Assembly (NCBI GenBank): GCA_965267475.1
Contig: OZ254079.1
Location: forward strand, 2,542,001 to 2,606,000
DNA length: 64,000 nt
DNA from: JBCBKU01 sp965267475
GTDB taxonomy: Bacteria; Pseudomonadota; Alphaproteobacteria; Rhodobacterales; Rhodobacteraceae
Reading direction: 5' to 3'
Shown: piece by piece, positions 8,463 to 17,877 of the stretch
Numbering within the stretch: the first letter of the stretch is position 1
Layout of the letters: every line of letters begins with the position of its first letter
Program-made: the position numbers and the translations under genes
The notes under the pieces: generated by a model
The model's input: only the letters and a program-made list of their open reading frames with translations
Database searches by the model: none
Told to the model about the DNA's origin: nothing

Positions 8463-9538
8463 CACGAACGCCCCCCATTCGATTTCGAACACGCCTTCAA
8501 TATGGCGCGACCGATTTGGTGGACGGGCAGAACATTTTCAGCCGCGCCTGCTTCGCGCGCCGCCTTGGGCATCCCGTCGACAACGGCCGTATCAGCATCC
8601 TGTACGATCGTCTTGGCGCCAGCCTGACGGAGCGCGACCAACCCGTCCGCACCATCCCGCCCCATCCCAGTCAGAACAACGCCGAGCGTCTGCTTCGCAT
8701 GGGGAAGCCCGGACCGCATAAGAATATCGACCTCGGGCACGTAAAGCTCGTTTCCAGTCGCGGGAACCCGCTGAACCGATGTCACGTCCGTCGGGGACAA
8801 ACCGATGTGCGACGTGGCGCCGGGCCCGAAATAGATGACGCCCTGGCGCAAAGGTTCCTGCTCGTCCACGACCTTCACATTTGGTCGGATGCGCGCGTTC
8901 AGGCGCTCGGCAAAGCTTTGAATGAAATTGGCAGGCATGTGCTGGGCGACAAGTGTCGGCGGACAATCCTCGGGATAGGCTTCGAACACAGTTTCCAGCG
9001 TTTCGACACCCCCAGTCGAACTCCCAATCAGGACCACCCGCCCAGACCAATCCAGCGTTGTCGCCCGCGGCTGCGTGTGACGAGGCGCAGGCTTCGCCAC
9101 CTCGGTCCGACGACCGACCGCGGCATCTGCCGCCATCAAGATCGTCTCGGCCAGGCGGATCCGCTGTTGCGGGTCGGCCTGAAACCGCCCCAAATCGATG
9201 CAGTCGATCGCCCCTTTGGATAGGGCCGAGATCGCCGCAGCACTGCTTTCCTTGGTCCGGTTCGACACCATGACAACCGGCATAGGCCGAAGCCGCATCA
9301 GGTTCTCAAGAAAGACCAGACCATTCATGCGCGGCATCTCGACATCCAGCGTCAGAACGTCGGGGTTCACCGATTTGATGACGTCGCGGGCTTCGAACGG
9401 GTCGCCCGCCTCACCCACCACGACGAGACGCGGATCTTCGGACAATGCCGCCCGGATCAGTGCACGTATGGTTCGGTTGTCGTCAACGATGACCACCCGT
9501 TTGGCGCCGGGAATCTCCGACGAAACACGCGAATTCAT
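8462..9538 (-). CDS. cheB: Chemotaxis methylesterase/response regulator CheB
   Basis: A 358-residue CheB. Receiver domain at about 12-130 with phospho-Asp65 (LTLDVEMPRMNG), a linker, then the methylesterase domain with the triad Ser174 (IGSSTGG), His200 (VAQHMP) and Asp295 (GMGRDGADG). Phosphorylation by CheA activates removal of receptor methyl groups. It is the first gene of a two-gene minus-strand operon with cheD, which overlaps its stop. Placement convergent with the CheA-CheW-CheR operon means adaptation enzymes are transcribed from two promoters. Confidence 0.96.
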   Translation of the reverse strand: MNSRVSSEIPGAKRVVIVDDNRTIRALIRAALSEDPRLVVVGEAGDPFEARDVIKSVNPDVLTLDVEMPRMNGLVFLENLMRLRPMPVVMVSNRTKESSAAAISALSKGAIDCIDLGRFQADPQQRIRLAETILMAADAAVGRRTEVAKPAPRHTQPRATTLDWSGRVVLIGSSTGGVETLETVFEAYPEDCPPTLVAQHMPANFIQSFAERLNARIRPNVKVVDEQEPLRQGVIYFGPGATSHIGLSPTDVTSVQRVPATGNELYVPEVDILMRSGLPHAKQTLGVVLTGMGRDGADGLVALRQAGAKTIVQDADTAVVDGMPKAAREAGAAENVLPVHQIGRAILKACSKSNGGRS

Positions 9539-9753
9539 GCTGGCACCGTTTGGCCGTCACCCGGGGCATGGGCCCGATCCGAACACGCCCCGCTTCGTCT
9601 GTTCCACACCATCGCAAACCACCTTGATCGACACGCCCCAGAGCGACCATTTCGTGTTGCAATGAACATTCGGTGTAGAGACGATGCCCGCCGGATCACA
9701 AGCCATTCGGCTTTTCGACAAATCCGTTCGGTCAGGCGGAACACAGCGGGTGT

Positions 9754-9829
<76 letters not shown>

Positions 9830-9906
9830 GTTCCGAAGCGCGTTCTAACCCGCGAAACGGGCCGCATCAACACCGGGCGTGAAGTTCATGATCCGGGCGG
9901 GTTGGC

Positions 9907-9981
9907 TGGTGGGTGATGAGAGATTTGAACTCCCGACATCTTCGATGTGAACGAAGCGCTCTACCACTGAGCTAATCACCC
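9907..9981 (-). tRNA. tRNA-Val, anticodon CAC
   Basis: A second valine cloverleaf with the same acceptor (GGGTGAT) and anticodon stem but the loop TTCACAT, giving anticodon CAC for GUG codons. Its D loop is one base shorter than in the neighbour and its T loop reads GTTCAAATC. CCA is encoded at 9907-9909. The pair looks like a diverged tandem duplication. Confidence 0.95.
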
Positions 9982-10000
9982 GCCAGCGGATCACATATCC

Positions 10001-10405
10001 CTACTCGGCTGCCGTCGCAAGAGCCAGATCAGTGGCGGGTTCTTCGGCCTTCCGTCTGATTTTGCAGGTCAAAACGGTGGCTTTACCGCCGTCGACCACG
10101 CGGGCGACGCGGATCTTTCCCAAAGGCTGAAGGTTCAGGACCTTGCCGGCATCCAGCTCTCGCCCCATGACCTTGAGCAGGGCTTCTGCAACCGACTTGA
10201 TATCGCGCCGCTTCAGGCCGGTTTCGTCAACGATGGCTTCGACGAGATCATTCCTTCGAAGGACTTCCGGCTCAACCGTCTTGACCGCCGCCACAGCCGG
10301 TTTGCGCGCAGGTGTCGTTTTCGTCCGGGCCCGTGCGGGTTTGGTTGCCGTCTTGGTTGCCGATTTCGCGGGCGCCTTGCGGCGGGTCGTCGTGGTCTTG
10401 GCCAT
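10001..10405 (-). CDS. HU-like DNA-binding protein with histone H1-like tail
   Basis: A 134-residue protein. Residues 1-45 are a Lys/Arg/Ala/Thr/Pro-rich tail (repeats such as AKSATKTATKPARARTKTT), resembling eukaryotic H1 or AlgP tails. Residues 48-125 match the HU/IHF fold: LRRNDLVEAIVDETGLKRR, a helical KSVAEALLKVMGRELDAG and the strand LNLQPLGKIRVARV. The usual flexible beta arm with the Arg-Asn-Pro tip is replaced by a short VVDGGKATVLTCKIRRK. It probably binds DNA non-specifically as a nucleoid protein. The start at MAKTTTT follows a GGGGGG ribosome site; the open frame upstream is discarded. It lies between lon and the tRNAs on the same strand. Confidence 0.85.
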   Translation of the reverse strand: MAKTTTTRRKAPAKSATKTATKPARARTKTTPARKPAVAAVKTVEPEVLRRNDLVEAIVDETGLKRRDIKSVAEALLKVMGRELDAGKVLNLQPLGKIRVARVVDGGKATVLTCKIRRKAEEPATDLALATAAE

Positions 10406-10475
10406 GGGGATTTGCCCCCCTTTTTGCTGCTCTCGATGTTCAGCAAGGTAACGGCAAAATCGTTCACAGGCCACT

Positions 10476-10503
10476 AAAAAAGGGGCGCCACTGTAGGCGC
10501 CCC
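10476..10503 (-). terminator. Rho-independent terminator of lon
   Basis: On the minus strand GGGGCGCC-TACAGT-GGCGCCCC forms an eight-pair GC stem with a six-base loop, followed directly by TTTTTT. It lies 23 bases after the lon stop and ends the lon transcript before the HU-like gene. Confidence 0.93.
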
Positions 10504-10525
10504 TCTATATCTGGTATGTTAGCGG

Positions 10526-12934
10526 TTAATGAGCCGTCGCGCTTGGAACATCGGGCGGAAGGGCCTGCGCCTTCGTCGACGACGCTTCTTCCGCCGCTTC
10601 ATCCCAATCCACGGGCGTGGGTTTCCCGGTCAATGCATGTTTCAGAACGTCCGAGACATGGGACACCGGAATAATGGTCAGTCCGTCCTTCACGTTATCC
10701 GGAATCTCGGTCAGGTCTTTCTCATTCTCTTCCGGGATAAGAACCGTTGTGATGCCACCCCGCAGGGCCGCAAGAAGCTTCTCTTTCAACCCACCGATCG
10801 CCAGGACGTTCCCACGCAACGTAACCTCGCCCGTCATCGCGATGTCCTTCCGGACTGGAATTCCGGTGAGAACCGAGACAATCGACGTGACCATGGCCAC
10901 ACCGGCCGAGGGCCCATCCTTGGGCGTAGCGCCTTCGGGGACGTGCACGTGGATATCGATCTTCTCAAACCGTGGCGGCTTCACCCCGATTGACGGTGCA
11001 ATCGAGCGCACGAAGGACGACGCGGCATCGATGGATTCCTTCATCACATCGCCGAGTTTGCCCGTGGTTTTCATCCGACCCTTGCCGGGCAGTTTCAACG
11101 CCTCGATCGACAACAGATCTCCGCCGACCGAAGTCCAGGCAAGCCCGGTGACCACGCCGATCTGATCTTCCTTTTCGGCCAACCCATACCGGAACCGCTT
11201 GACCCCAAGGAAGTCTTCCAGCTCATCCGGGGTCACCACGACCTTTTCGGCGTCCCCCTTGATGATCTTGGTAACGGCCTTCCGAGACAGTTTCGCGATC
11301 TCGCGTTCCAGGTTCCGAACGCCCGCTTCGCGGGTATAGGTCCGGATCACCTCGGTCAGCGCCTCATCCGTCAGTTCGAACTCGGTCTTCTTCAGCCCAT
11401 GGTTCTTGATCTGCTTGGGCGTCAAATGCTGGCGCGCGATCTCGCGCTTTTCATCCTCGGTGTAGCCTGCAAGCGGAATGATCTCCATCCGGTCCAGAAG
11501 AGGCCCCGGCATGTTGTACGAGTTCGCCGTCGTCAGGAACATCACGTTCGAAAGGTCGTATTCGACCTCAAGATAGTGGTCGGTGAACGTGCTGTTCTGT
11601 TCGGGATCGAGCACTTCCAGCATGGCCGAGGCTGGATCGCCGCGGAAATCCTGGCCCATCTTGTCGATCTCATCGAGCAGGATCAGCGGGTTCGTCGTCT
11701 TTGCTTTCTTCAAGGCCTGAACGATCTTGCCCGGCATCGACCCGATATAGGTCCGGCGGTGACCGCGGATTTCGCTTTCGTCGCGCACCCCGCCAAGCGA
11801 GATGCGGATGAATTCACGCCCCGTCGCCTTCGCAACGGACTTGCCGAGCGACGTCTTACCCACGCCCGGCGGTCCGACAAGGCACAGGATCGGGCCTTTC
11901 AGCTTCTTAGAACGCTGCTGGACAGCAAGGTATTCGACAATCCGCTCTTTGACTTTTTCAAGCCCGAAGTGATCGTCATCCAGAACCTTTTGCGCCCGAC
12001 CCAGATCCTTCTTCACGCGGCTCTTGGTGCCCCATGGGATCGACAGGATCCAATCCAGGTAGTTGCGCACAACCGTGGCCTCGGCCGACATCGGCGACAT
12101 GGACTTAAGCTTCTTCAGCTCGCCCTCGACCTTTTCGCGCGCCTCTTTCGAAAGTTTGGTTTCGGCGATTTTCGCCTCAAGCTCGGCCACCTCGTTCTGG
12201 CCGTCCTCACCGTCGCCAAGTTCCTTCTGAATGGCCTTCATCTGCTCATTCAGATAATACTCGCGCTGGGTCCGCTCCATCTGGCTTTTGACGCGGGTTT
12301 TGATCTTCTTCTCAACCTGAAGAACTGACATCTCGCCCTGCATCAGGCCAAAGACCTTCTCAAGCCGTTCAGCAACCGACAGCGTTTCCAGAAGCTCTTG
12401 TTTCTGGCCAACCTCAATCCCGAGGTGCCCTGCGACCAGATCGGCCAGCTTCGCAGGTTCCTGCGTCTCGGCGACCGTCGCCAGTGCTTCTTCCGGGATG
12501 TTCTTCTTCACCTTCGCATAGCGCTGGAACTCGTCCGAGACGGACCGAACAAGCGCTTCGACCGAGGTCGCATCGCCCGGAATCTCGGTCAGCGCTTCGG
12601 CGGTCGCCTCGAAGAAGGTGTCATTTTCCAGATAGCGCGTGATCCGCACCCGCATTTTGCCTTCGACCAGCACCTTGACGGTACCATCGGGCAATTTCAG
12701 CAATTGTAGGACATTGGCGAGGACACCCGCCTTGAAGATCCCATCGGAATCCGGATCGTCCACGGACGGATCGATCTGGCTCGACAACAAGATCTGCTTG
12801 TCGTCCTGCATCACCTCTTCCAGCGCGCGGACCGACTTTTCGCGCCCAACAAACAGGGGCACGATCATGTGGGGAAAGACCACAATGTCGCGAAGCGGCA
12901 GCACTGGATAGGAGTAGTTGAGTTGCTCTTGCAT
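10526..12934 (-). CDS. lon: ATP-dependent protease Lon
   Basis: An 802-residue LonA protease. The N-terminal substrate-recognition domain (YPVLPLRDIVVFPHMIVPLFVGR) is followed by a coiled-coil region (about 185-300), an AAA+ module with Walker A GPPGVGKTSLGKS near residue 355, Walker B LILLDEIDK, and a C-terminal protease domain with the catalytic Ser in KDGPSAGVAM and the Lys in GLKEKLLAA. It degrades misfolded and regulatory proteins as a soluble hexamer. It is monocistronic, bounded by the terminator at 10476-10503 and a possible heat-shock promoter upstream. The C-terminal extension (after KPTPVDWDEA) is acidic and poorly conserved. Confidence 0.97.
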   Translation of the reverse strand: MQEQLNYSYPVLPLRDIVVFPHMIVPLFVGREKSVRALEEVMQDDKQILLSSQIDPSVDDPDSDGIFKAGVLANVLQLLKLPDGTVKVLVEGKMRVRITRYLENDTFFEATAEALTEIPGDATSVEALVRSVSDEFQRYAKVKKNIPEEALATVAETQEPAKLADLVAGHLGIEVGQKQELLETLSVAERLEKVFGLMQGEMSVLQVEKKIKTRVKSQMERTQREYYLNEQMKAIQKELGDGEDGQNEVAELEAKIAETKLSKEAREKVEGELKKLKSMSPMSAEATVVRNYLDWILSIPWGTKSRVKKDLGRAQKVLDDDHFGLEKVKERIVEYLAVQQRSKKLKGPILCLVGPPGVGKTSLGKSVAKATGREFIRISLGGVRDESEIRGHRRTYIGSMPGKIVQALKKAKTTNPLILLDEIDKMGQDFRGDPASAMLEVLDPEQNSTFTDHYLEVEYDLSNVMFLTTANSYNMPGPLLDRMEIIPLAGYTEDEKREIARQHLTPKQIKNHGLKKTEFELTDEALTEVIRTYTREAGVRNLEREIAKLSRKAVTKIIKGDAEKVVVTPDELEDFLGVKRFRYGLAEKEDQIGVVTGLAWTSVGGDLLSIEALKLPGKGRMKTTGKLGDVMKESIDAASSFVRSIAPSIGVKPPRFEKIDIHVHVPEGATPKDGPSAGVAMVTSIVSVLTGIPVRKDIAMTGEVTLRGNVLAIGGLKEKLLAALRGGITTVLIPEENEKDLTEIPDNVKDGLTIIPVSHVSDVLKHALTGKPTPVDWDEAAEEASSTKAQALPPDVPSATAH

Positions 12935-13012
12935 GCTCTGTCCTTGTTATTGGCAAGAAAGCACCGGCCCCGCTTTGCGGCAGCCCCGACTTCCTCCGAT
13001 CATGGAGATGAC

Positions 13013-13041
13013 ACATGGGGTCCTGTACCCCCGGGGTCAAC
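13013..13041 (-). promoter_or_regulatory. Possible RpoH (sigma-32) promoter of lon
   Basis: Read on the minus strand, GTTGACC (13035-13041), a 14-base spacer and CCCCATGT (13013-13020) resemble the heat-shock consensus CTTGAAA-N13-15-CCCCATNT. The -10 part is a near-perfect match and the -35 part keeps TTGA. It lies about 80 bases before the lon start, a known heat-shock gene. Confidence 0.5.
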
Positions 13042-13156
13042 AGCGACCGGTTCTTGTGCGGCAGAATGCCCGCCAATCCGACGCGCAGCAAGCCATTGTC
13101 GCCCCTTTTTTTGTGGGAGTATTGCGATTCGCCGGCGCCGGAACCGATTGGACGGG

Positions 13157-14821
13157 CTAGAGCAGCAAAAGAAGCGGCAAAAGAAGGGCTGAAGCCAACC
13201 CGCTGCCAAGACCGCCGCCATCGTCGTCACTTGTTGCCGCCTCCTCTTCAGCCGCGGGGTCGCCTTCCTCTTCGGGCGGCAACATGATCTCAAGAGGATC
13301 ACCGATGGCCCAACTGCCGATATCGGCGGCACCCGCCGCGGTCTTTGAGAATGCAAACCGCAGGACTTCATGGGCCTCCATCGACACGGTCAGCCCCGCC
13401 GATGTCTGTCCGGGCGTCACCGCCTCGCGCAGGCCAGATGCATAAACCTCGGCCTCTTCGCTTTCGTCCACGTCCGGATTGTCCGGAATGCCGAACAGCG
13501 TCATCCAATCGGGGTTGATCTCGGCCGTCAGGCTTTCAGCCCAAACATCGGAATAGGTCGAGCCAAGCCCGTCCACATCAACCGTCACCTGGCCGGGCGC
13601 ATCCTCGCTCGCGGCGAGGAACAGAACAAGTTTATCATCGCTTTCAAAGCCGTACGAGGTCATCGCGGCGTGCCGGTCAAAGGCGCCGTCCGCCGCCAGT
13701 GCCTGCGTGCCTTCGACCGATTCATAGATCATCGCCAGCATTTCACCGCCCACGAAGACATAATCTTCGCCATCGGTGCCGCGAAAGCTGTGATGGCCCG
13801 GATGCTGGACATCCACGCCGTAGACGCCACCTTCGACCATCCCGATTTCGGCGTAGGAATGGAACATTTCCAGGATCATGCCCGGGTGCTCGGCACCGTA
13901 GGCCGGACTTTCCAACTCGTCCTGCCAGAACCGTTCGAAATCTGTCGTCGTACGCCCCGCGAGGTCCACATCATCCGCGGTCAGACCTGGATTTGCCGCC
14001 AGATACTCATCGAGAACGCCGTCCCGGGTCGTCGTGACGACATTCCATGCCGAGACGTTCAGATCGGGCGCATCCTCCCCGATGGCCGCTGCATCGGCCT
14101 CCCAGGCGTCAAGTATGTCTTCGACCAGATCGATCCGGCCTTGAATGCCCTGCGGCAGAAACGCGAACCGGTGCTGAATGATCTGATCTGTTTCGGACAG
14201 CGCAAAATCGCTCAACCCGTCGCGAATGGTCTGGTCTTCGGCAAATGAATGGCCGGACTGGACGGCGATATCGATCTCGGCACCGATCGTGTTGATGCCT
14301 GGGTCTGCCAGAGCCAGCGCAATCTCCGTCACCATCAGATCCGCGAGCGACGCATAGTCCGCGGCCGCCGTGGCGGGCGGAAAATGCGCGTAATACTCGC
14401 TGCCGATCTCAAGCGTCATGCCATCCGGGATCTGCCCATACGTCCCGCCCAAAAGATCGCCCAGGAACCCTTGCAGATCAGTCTGAAGCGTCGCTTCGTC
14501 GCCATTGTATCGCACAGTGGGAAGGATGACGGACAGCGATGTCCCTTCGTCCCGTGCAATCGACATCATCTGTTCCAGATCGGGTTTCAGCGTCGCGGGG
14601 TTGTAAAGCCCATCAAACCCAAAGCCGAACCAGTCGGCGCGCGTCTCGGCCAGGGTTCCGCCGGGCCAGACGATGTGGCCAAGGCCAATTGCATCGATGT
14701 TGGCCTCAAAACTGTCGACGTGCTGATAGGTCGTGTACCGCGCGCCGAAGACATCGCTGGTCAAAATTTCGGCCCGCGGCGCAAAGACGCCGGGGTCGAC
14801 GGTTACGGTGATGCCCCCCAT
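13157..14821 (-). CDS. Glycosidase-like protein with Leu-rich C-terminus
   Basis: A 554-residue protein. The N-terminal two thirds looks like a beta/alpha-barrel glycoside hydrolase of clan A: GHIVWPGGTLAE, the acid/base-like EIGSEYYAHFP (about 137-147) and a later Glu in MILEMFHSYAEIG as possible nucleophile. A beta-sandwich-like C-terminal part (about 390-510) follows. There is no N-terminal signal peptide. The last 50 residues are an acidic linker rich in Glu/Asp, then GGGLGSGLASALLLP and five leucines to the stop, with no basic residues after the hydrophobic run. This resembles a C-terminal sorting or anchoring signal, but not one I can name. Substrate is unknown; similar proteins in relatives carry type I secretion signals. 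Confidence 0.65.
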   Translation of the reverse strand: MGGITVTVDPGVFAPRAEILTSDVFGARYTTYQHVDSFEANIDAIGLGHIVWPGGTLAETRADWFGFGFDGLYNPATLKPDLEQMMSIARDEGTSLSVILPTVRYNGDEATLQTDLQGFLGDLLGGTYGQIPDGMTLEIGSEYYAHFPPATAAADYASLADLMVTEIALALADPGINTIGAEIDIAVQSGHSFAEDQTIRDGLSDFALSETDQIIQHRFAFLPQGIQGRIDLVEDILDAWEADAAAIGEDAPDLNVSAWNVVTTTRDGVLDEYLAANPGLTADDVDLAGRTTTDFERFWQDELESPAYGAEHPGMILEMFHSYAEIGMVEGGVYGVDVQHPGHHSFRGTDGEDYVFVGGEMLAMIYESVEGTQALAADGAFDRHAAMTSYGFESDDKLVLFLAASEDAPGQVTVDVDGLGSTYSDVWAESLTAEINPDWMTLFGIPDNPDVDESEEAEVYASGLREAVTPGQTSAGLTVSMEAHEVLRFAFSKTAAGAADIGSWAIGDPLEIMLPPEEEGDPAAEEEAATSDDDGGGLGSGLASALLLPLLLLL

Positions 14822-14912
14822 GGCACGACGCTCGCTGTCTGATGTGTACAGGCGCCATGGTTTGCTCGAACAGGCTTAAGATCCCCTGAAATTCGCGCAG
14901 GTTATTGGGTAG

Positions 14913-17798
14913 CTATTCTGCCGCGACACGCTTCGGCCGAAGCATGTCCTTTAGATACCGTCCGGTGTGGCTTCCTTCGACTTCGGCCACCTGTTCGGGT
15001 GTCCCCTCAGCCACGATTGTGCCGCCGCCATCGCCACCCTCGGGACCAATATCGATGATATGATCGGCGGTTTTGACGACGTCCAGATTGTGTTCGATCA
15101 CGATGACCGAATTTCCCTGATCAACCAATTCGTGCAGCACTTCCAACAGCTTACGGACGTCTTCGAAATGAAGCCCGGTCGTTGGCTCATCCAGGATGTA
15201 GAGCGTGCGGCCTGTTGATCGCTTCGACAGTTCCTTCGACAGTTTGACGCGCTGCGCCTCTCCCCCCGACAGGGTCGTCGCTTGCTGGCCCACCTTGATA
15301 TAGCCAAGACCGACCCGCATCAGCGCATCCATCTTTTCCCGGATAGAGGGTACAGCCTTGAAGAATTCCTGCGCGTCTTCGACGGTCATATCAAGCACAT
15401 CGGCAATGCTTTTGCCCTTGAACTTGATCTCAAGCGTTTCGCGGTTATACCGCGCGCCCTTGCAGGTTTCGCAGGTCACGTAAACGTCGGGCAAAAAGTG
15501 CATCTCGATCTTGATGACGCCGTCGCCCTGACAGGCCTCGCACCGTCCACCCTTCACGTTGAAGCTGAACCGCCCGGGCTTGTACCCGCGCGCCTTCGCT
15601 TCGGGCAGGCCTGCGAACCAGTCCCGGATTGGGGTGAAGGCCCCAGTGTAAGTCGCTGGATTTGAACGCGGAGTCCGCCCGATGGGGCGCTGGTCGATAT
15701 CGATGACCTTGTCGAGGTGCTCCAGACCCTTGATCGTCTCGCAGGGCGCAGGGGTCTGCCGTGCACCGTTCAGCGCCATCGAGGCAGTCTTGAACAGCGT
15801 CTCGATGGTCAACGTCGATTTGCCACCGCCAGAGACACCGGTCACACAGACAAACTTGCCCAGCGGGAACCCCGCCGTCACGTTCTTCAGGTTGTTGCCA
15901 GTCGCCTTGACGACCTTCAGCGTCTTCCCGTTCCCTTTCCGTCGCGTGGCCGGCACCGCAATCTCGCGCGTACCGTTAAGGTACTGCCCGGTCAGTGAAG
16001 CCGGATCTGCCGAAATCTCGGCCGGGACCCCTTTTGAGACGATCTGCCCGCCATGGACGCCCGCGCCCGGCCCGATGTCGAAGACATAATCAGCCTCGCG
16101 GATCGCTTCTTCGTCATGCTCGACCACGATCACGGTGTTCCCCTGATCGCGTAGGTTCTTCAACGTGGTCAGAAGTCGCCCATTGTCACGCTGGTGCAAT
16201 CCAATCGAAGGTTCATCGAGCACATAAAGAACACCGGTCAGGCCCGATCCGATCTGGCTGGCCAGCCGGATCCGCTGGCTTTCTCCGCCCGACAGCGTCC
16301 CTGCATTCCGCGACAGCGTCAGATACTCAAGCCCCACATTGTTCAGGAACCCAAGCCGTTCGCGGATTTCCTTCAGGATCGCACGGGCAATCTCATTCTT
16401 CTGGGCAGTCAGGTGCTTCGGCACGTCTTCGCACCAGTCATAGGCTTCGCGGATCGACATCTGAACGACCTGACCCACGTGAAGCCGCTTCTCAGCCGGA
16501 CCTTTCGCCGGGCCGATTTTGACGGCCAGCGCCTCGGGCCGAAGGCGAAACCCTTCGCAAGTCCCGCAATGACGGTTGTTCTGATAACGCTCGAATTCTT
16601 CCCGGATCCAAGAACTGTCGGTTTCGCGGTACCGCCGTTCCATGTTCGGGATGACGCCTTCAAACGGGCGCGTCACCTCATAGACGCGGCCGCCTTCGTC
16701 ATAGCGGAACTTGATCTCTTCCCCATTGGATCCGTACAGGAACACCTGCTGCACATGGGGTGCGAGATCTTTCCACTTGGTGTTCTTGTCGAATTCGTAG
16801 TGTTTGGCGATCGCCTCGATCGTTTGCAGGAAATAGGGCGACTTGCCTTTCCGCCAGGGCGCCAACGCGCCATCATAGATCTTCAGGTTCTGATCGGGCA
16901 CCACAAGGCGTTCGTCAAAGAACAGCTCGACCCCCAGCCCGTCGCAATCCGGGCAAGCACCGAAAGGGGCGTTGAAGCTGAACAGCCGCGGCTCAATCTC
17001 AGGGATCGTAAATCCCGAATGCGGGCAGGCGAAGTTTTCCGAGAACGTCACGCGGTCCGGCTCTTCGCCCTCTTTGACCGCAGTCTCAAGCACTGCAATC
17101 CCATCGGCCAGATCCAGCGCCGTGCGGAAACTGTCAGCGAGACGTGTTTCAAGCCCTTCTTTCACAACCAGCCGGTCGACCACCACATCGATGTCATGGC
17201 GAAACTTCTTGTCCAGCGTGGGCGGCTCATCGAGTTCATAGAACTGGCCATCGACTTTCACGCGTTGAAAGCCCTGTTTTCGCAGTTCCAGAAATTCCTT
17301 TTTGTACTCGCCCTTCCTGTCCCGCACGATGGGCGCCAGAAGATAGGCGCGCGTGCCGTCCTCCATCGCCATTACCCGGTCCACCATGTCCTGAACCTGC
17401 TGCGCCTCAATCGGTAGACCCGTGGCGGGTGAATAGGGCGTCCCGGCCCGCGCAAAGAGCAGGCGCATGTAGTCGTAAATCTCGGTTACTGTGCCAACGG
17501 TCGAGCGCGGGTTTTTCGAGGTTGTCTTTTGCTCAATCGAAATTGCCGGGGAAAGACCGCTGATATGGTCCACATCCGGCTTTTCCATCATGTCGAGGAA
17601 CTGGCGCGCATAGGCCGACAGTGATTCCACATACCGGCGCTGGCCCTCGGCATAGATCGTGTCGAAGGCGAGCGACGACTTCCCCGACCCCGAAAGACCG
17701 GTGATCACCACCAGCTGATCGCGCGGAATATCGACATCCACGGATTTCAAATTGTGCTCGCGCGCGCCGCGCACTTCGATGTTTTTCAGCTCTGGCAT
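14913..17798 (-). CDS. uvrA: Excinuclease ABC subunit A
   Basis: A 961-residue UvrA, the damage-sensing ATPase of nucleotide excision repair. It has two ABC ATPase halves: the first Walker A TGLSGSGKSSLAFD near residue 35 and the second GVSGGGKSTL in the C-terminal half, two LSGGE signatures, and zinc-finger cysteines (CPHSG/CPDCDG and CEACQGDGVI/CETCKGARY). The second Walker A reads GVSGGGKST rather than GVSGSGKST, a common variant in this group. It is a single gene under a LexA-controlled promoter (17823-17877). Confidence 0.97.
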   Translation of the reverse strand: MPELKNIEVRGAREHNLKSVDVDIPRDQLVVITGLSGSGKSSLAFDTIYAEGQRRYVESLSAYARQFLDMMEKPDVDHISGLSPAISIEQKTTSKNPRSTVGTVTEIYDYMRLLFARAGTPYSPATGLPIEAQQVQDMVDRVMAMEDGTRAYLLAPIVRDRKGEYKKEFLELRKQGFQRVKVDGQFYELDEPPTLDKKFRHDIDVVVDRLVVKEGLETRLADSFRTALDLADGIAVLETAVKEGEEPDRVTFSENFACPHSGFTIPEIEPRLFSFNAPFGACPDCDGLGVELFFDERLVVPDQNLKIYDGALAPWRKGKSPYFLQTIEAIAKHYEFDKNTKWKDLAPHVQQVFLYGSNGEEIKFRYDEGGRVYEVTRPFEGVIPNMERRYRETDSSWIREEFERYQNNRHCGTCEGFRLRPEALAVKIGPAKGPAEKRLHVGQVVQMSIREAYDWCEDVPKHLTAQKNEIARAILKEIRERLGFLNNVGLEYLTLSRNAGTLSGGESQRIRLASQIGSGLTGVLYVLDEPSIGLHQRDNGRLLTTLKNLRDQGNTVIVVEHDEEAIREADYVFDIGPGAGVHGGQIVSKGVPAEISADPASLTGQYLNGTREIAVPATRRKGNGKTLKVVKATGNNLKNVTAGFPLGKFVCVTGVSGGGKSTLTIETLFKTASMALNGARQTPAPCETIKGLEHLDKVIDIDQRPIGRTPRSNPATYTGAFTPIRDWFAGLPEAKARGYKPGRFSFNVKGGRCEACQGDGVIKIEMHFLPDVYVTCETCKGARYNRETLEIKFKGKSIADVLDMTVEDAQEFFKAVPSIREKMDALMRVGLGYIKVGQQATTLSGGEAQRVKLSKELSKRSTGRTLYILDEPTTGLHFEDVRKLLEVLHELVDQGNSVIVIEHNLDVVKTADHIIDIGPEGGDGGGTIVAEGTPEQVAEVEGSHTGRYLKDMLRPKRVAAE

Positions 17799-17822
17799 GC
17801 CCGCCCCTCGGTTCGCATTTCA

Positions 17823-17851
17823 AAGATAGGGCACGCGGCCAACAGTGCCAA
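17823..17851 (-). promoter_or_regulatory. uvrA promoter
   Basis: On the minus strand TTGGCA (17846-17851), a 17-base spacer and TATCTT (17823-17828) form a good sigma-70-type promoter 25 bases before the uvrA start. The LexA box lies just upstream of the -35 element. Confidence 0.75.
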
Positions 17852-17862
17852 TCGAAAAATGA

Positions 17863-17877
17863 GAACAAAAAGTGAAC
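17863..17877. promoter_or_regulatory. LexA (SOS) box of uvrA
   Basis: GAAC-AAAAAGT-GAAC fits the alphaproteobacterial SOS box GAAC-N7-GAAC (GTTC-N7-GTTC on the other strand) exactly. It begins 12 bases upstream of the -35 element and 65 bases from the uvrA start. The motif is a direct repeat, unlike the palindromic gammaproteobacterial box, and is one of the clearest clues to the host class. Confidence 0.92.

Noticed and set aside
11399..12328. A 309-codon + frame opposite lon
   Set aside because: Antisense shadow of lon, no recognisable domain.
16194..17417. A 407-codon + frame opposite uvrA
   Set aside because: Antisense shadow of uvrA, whose motifs are complete in the minus frame.
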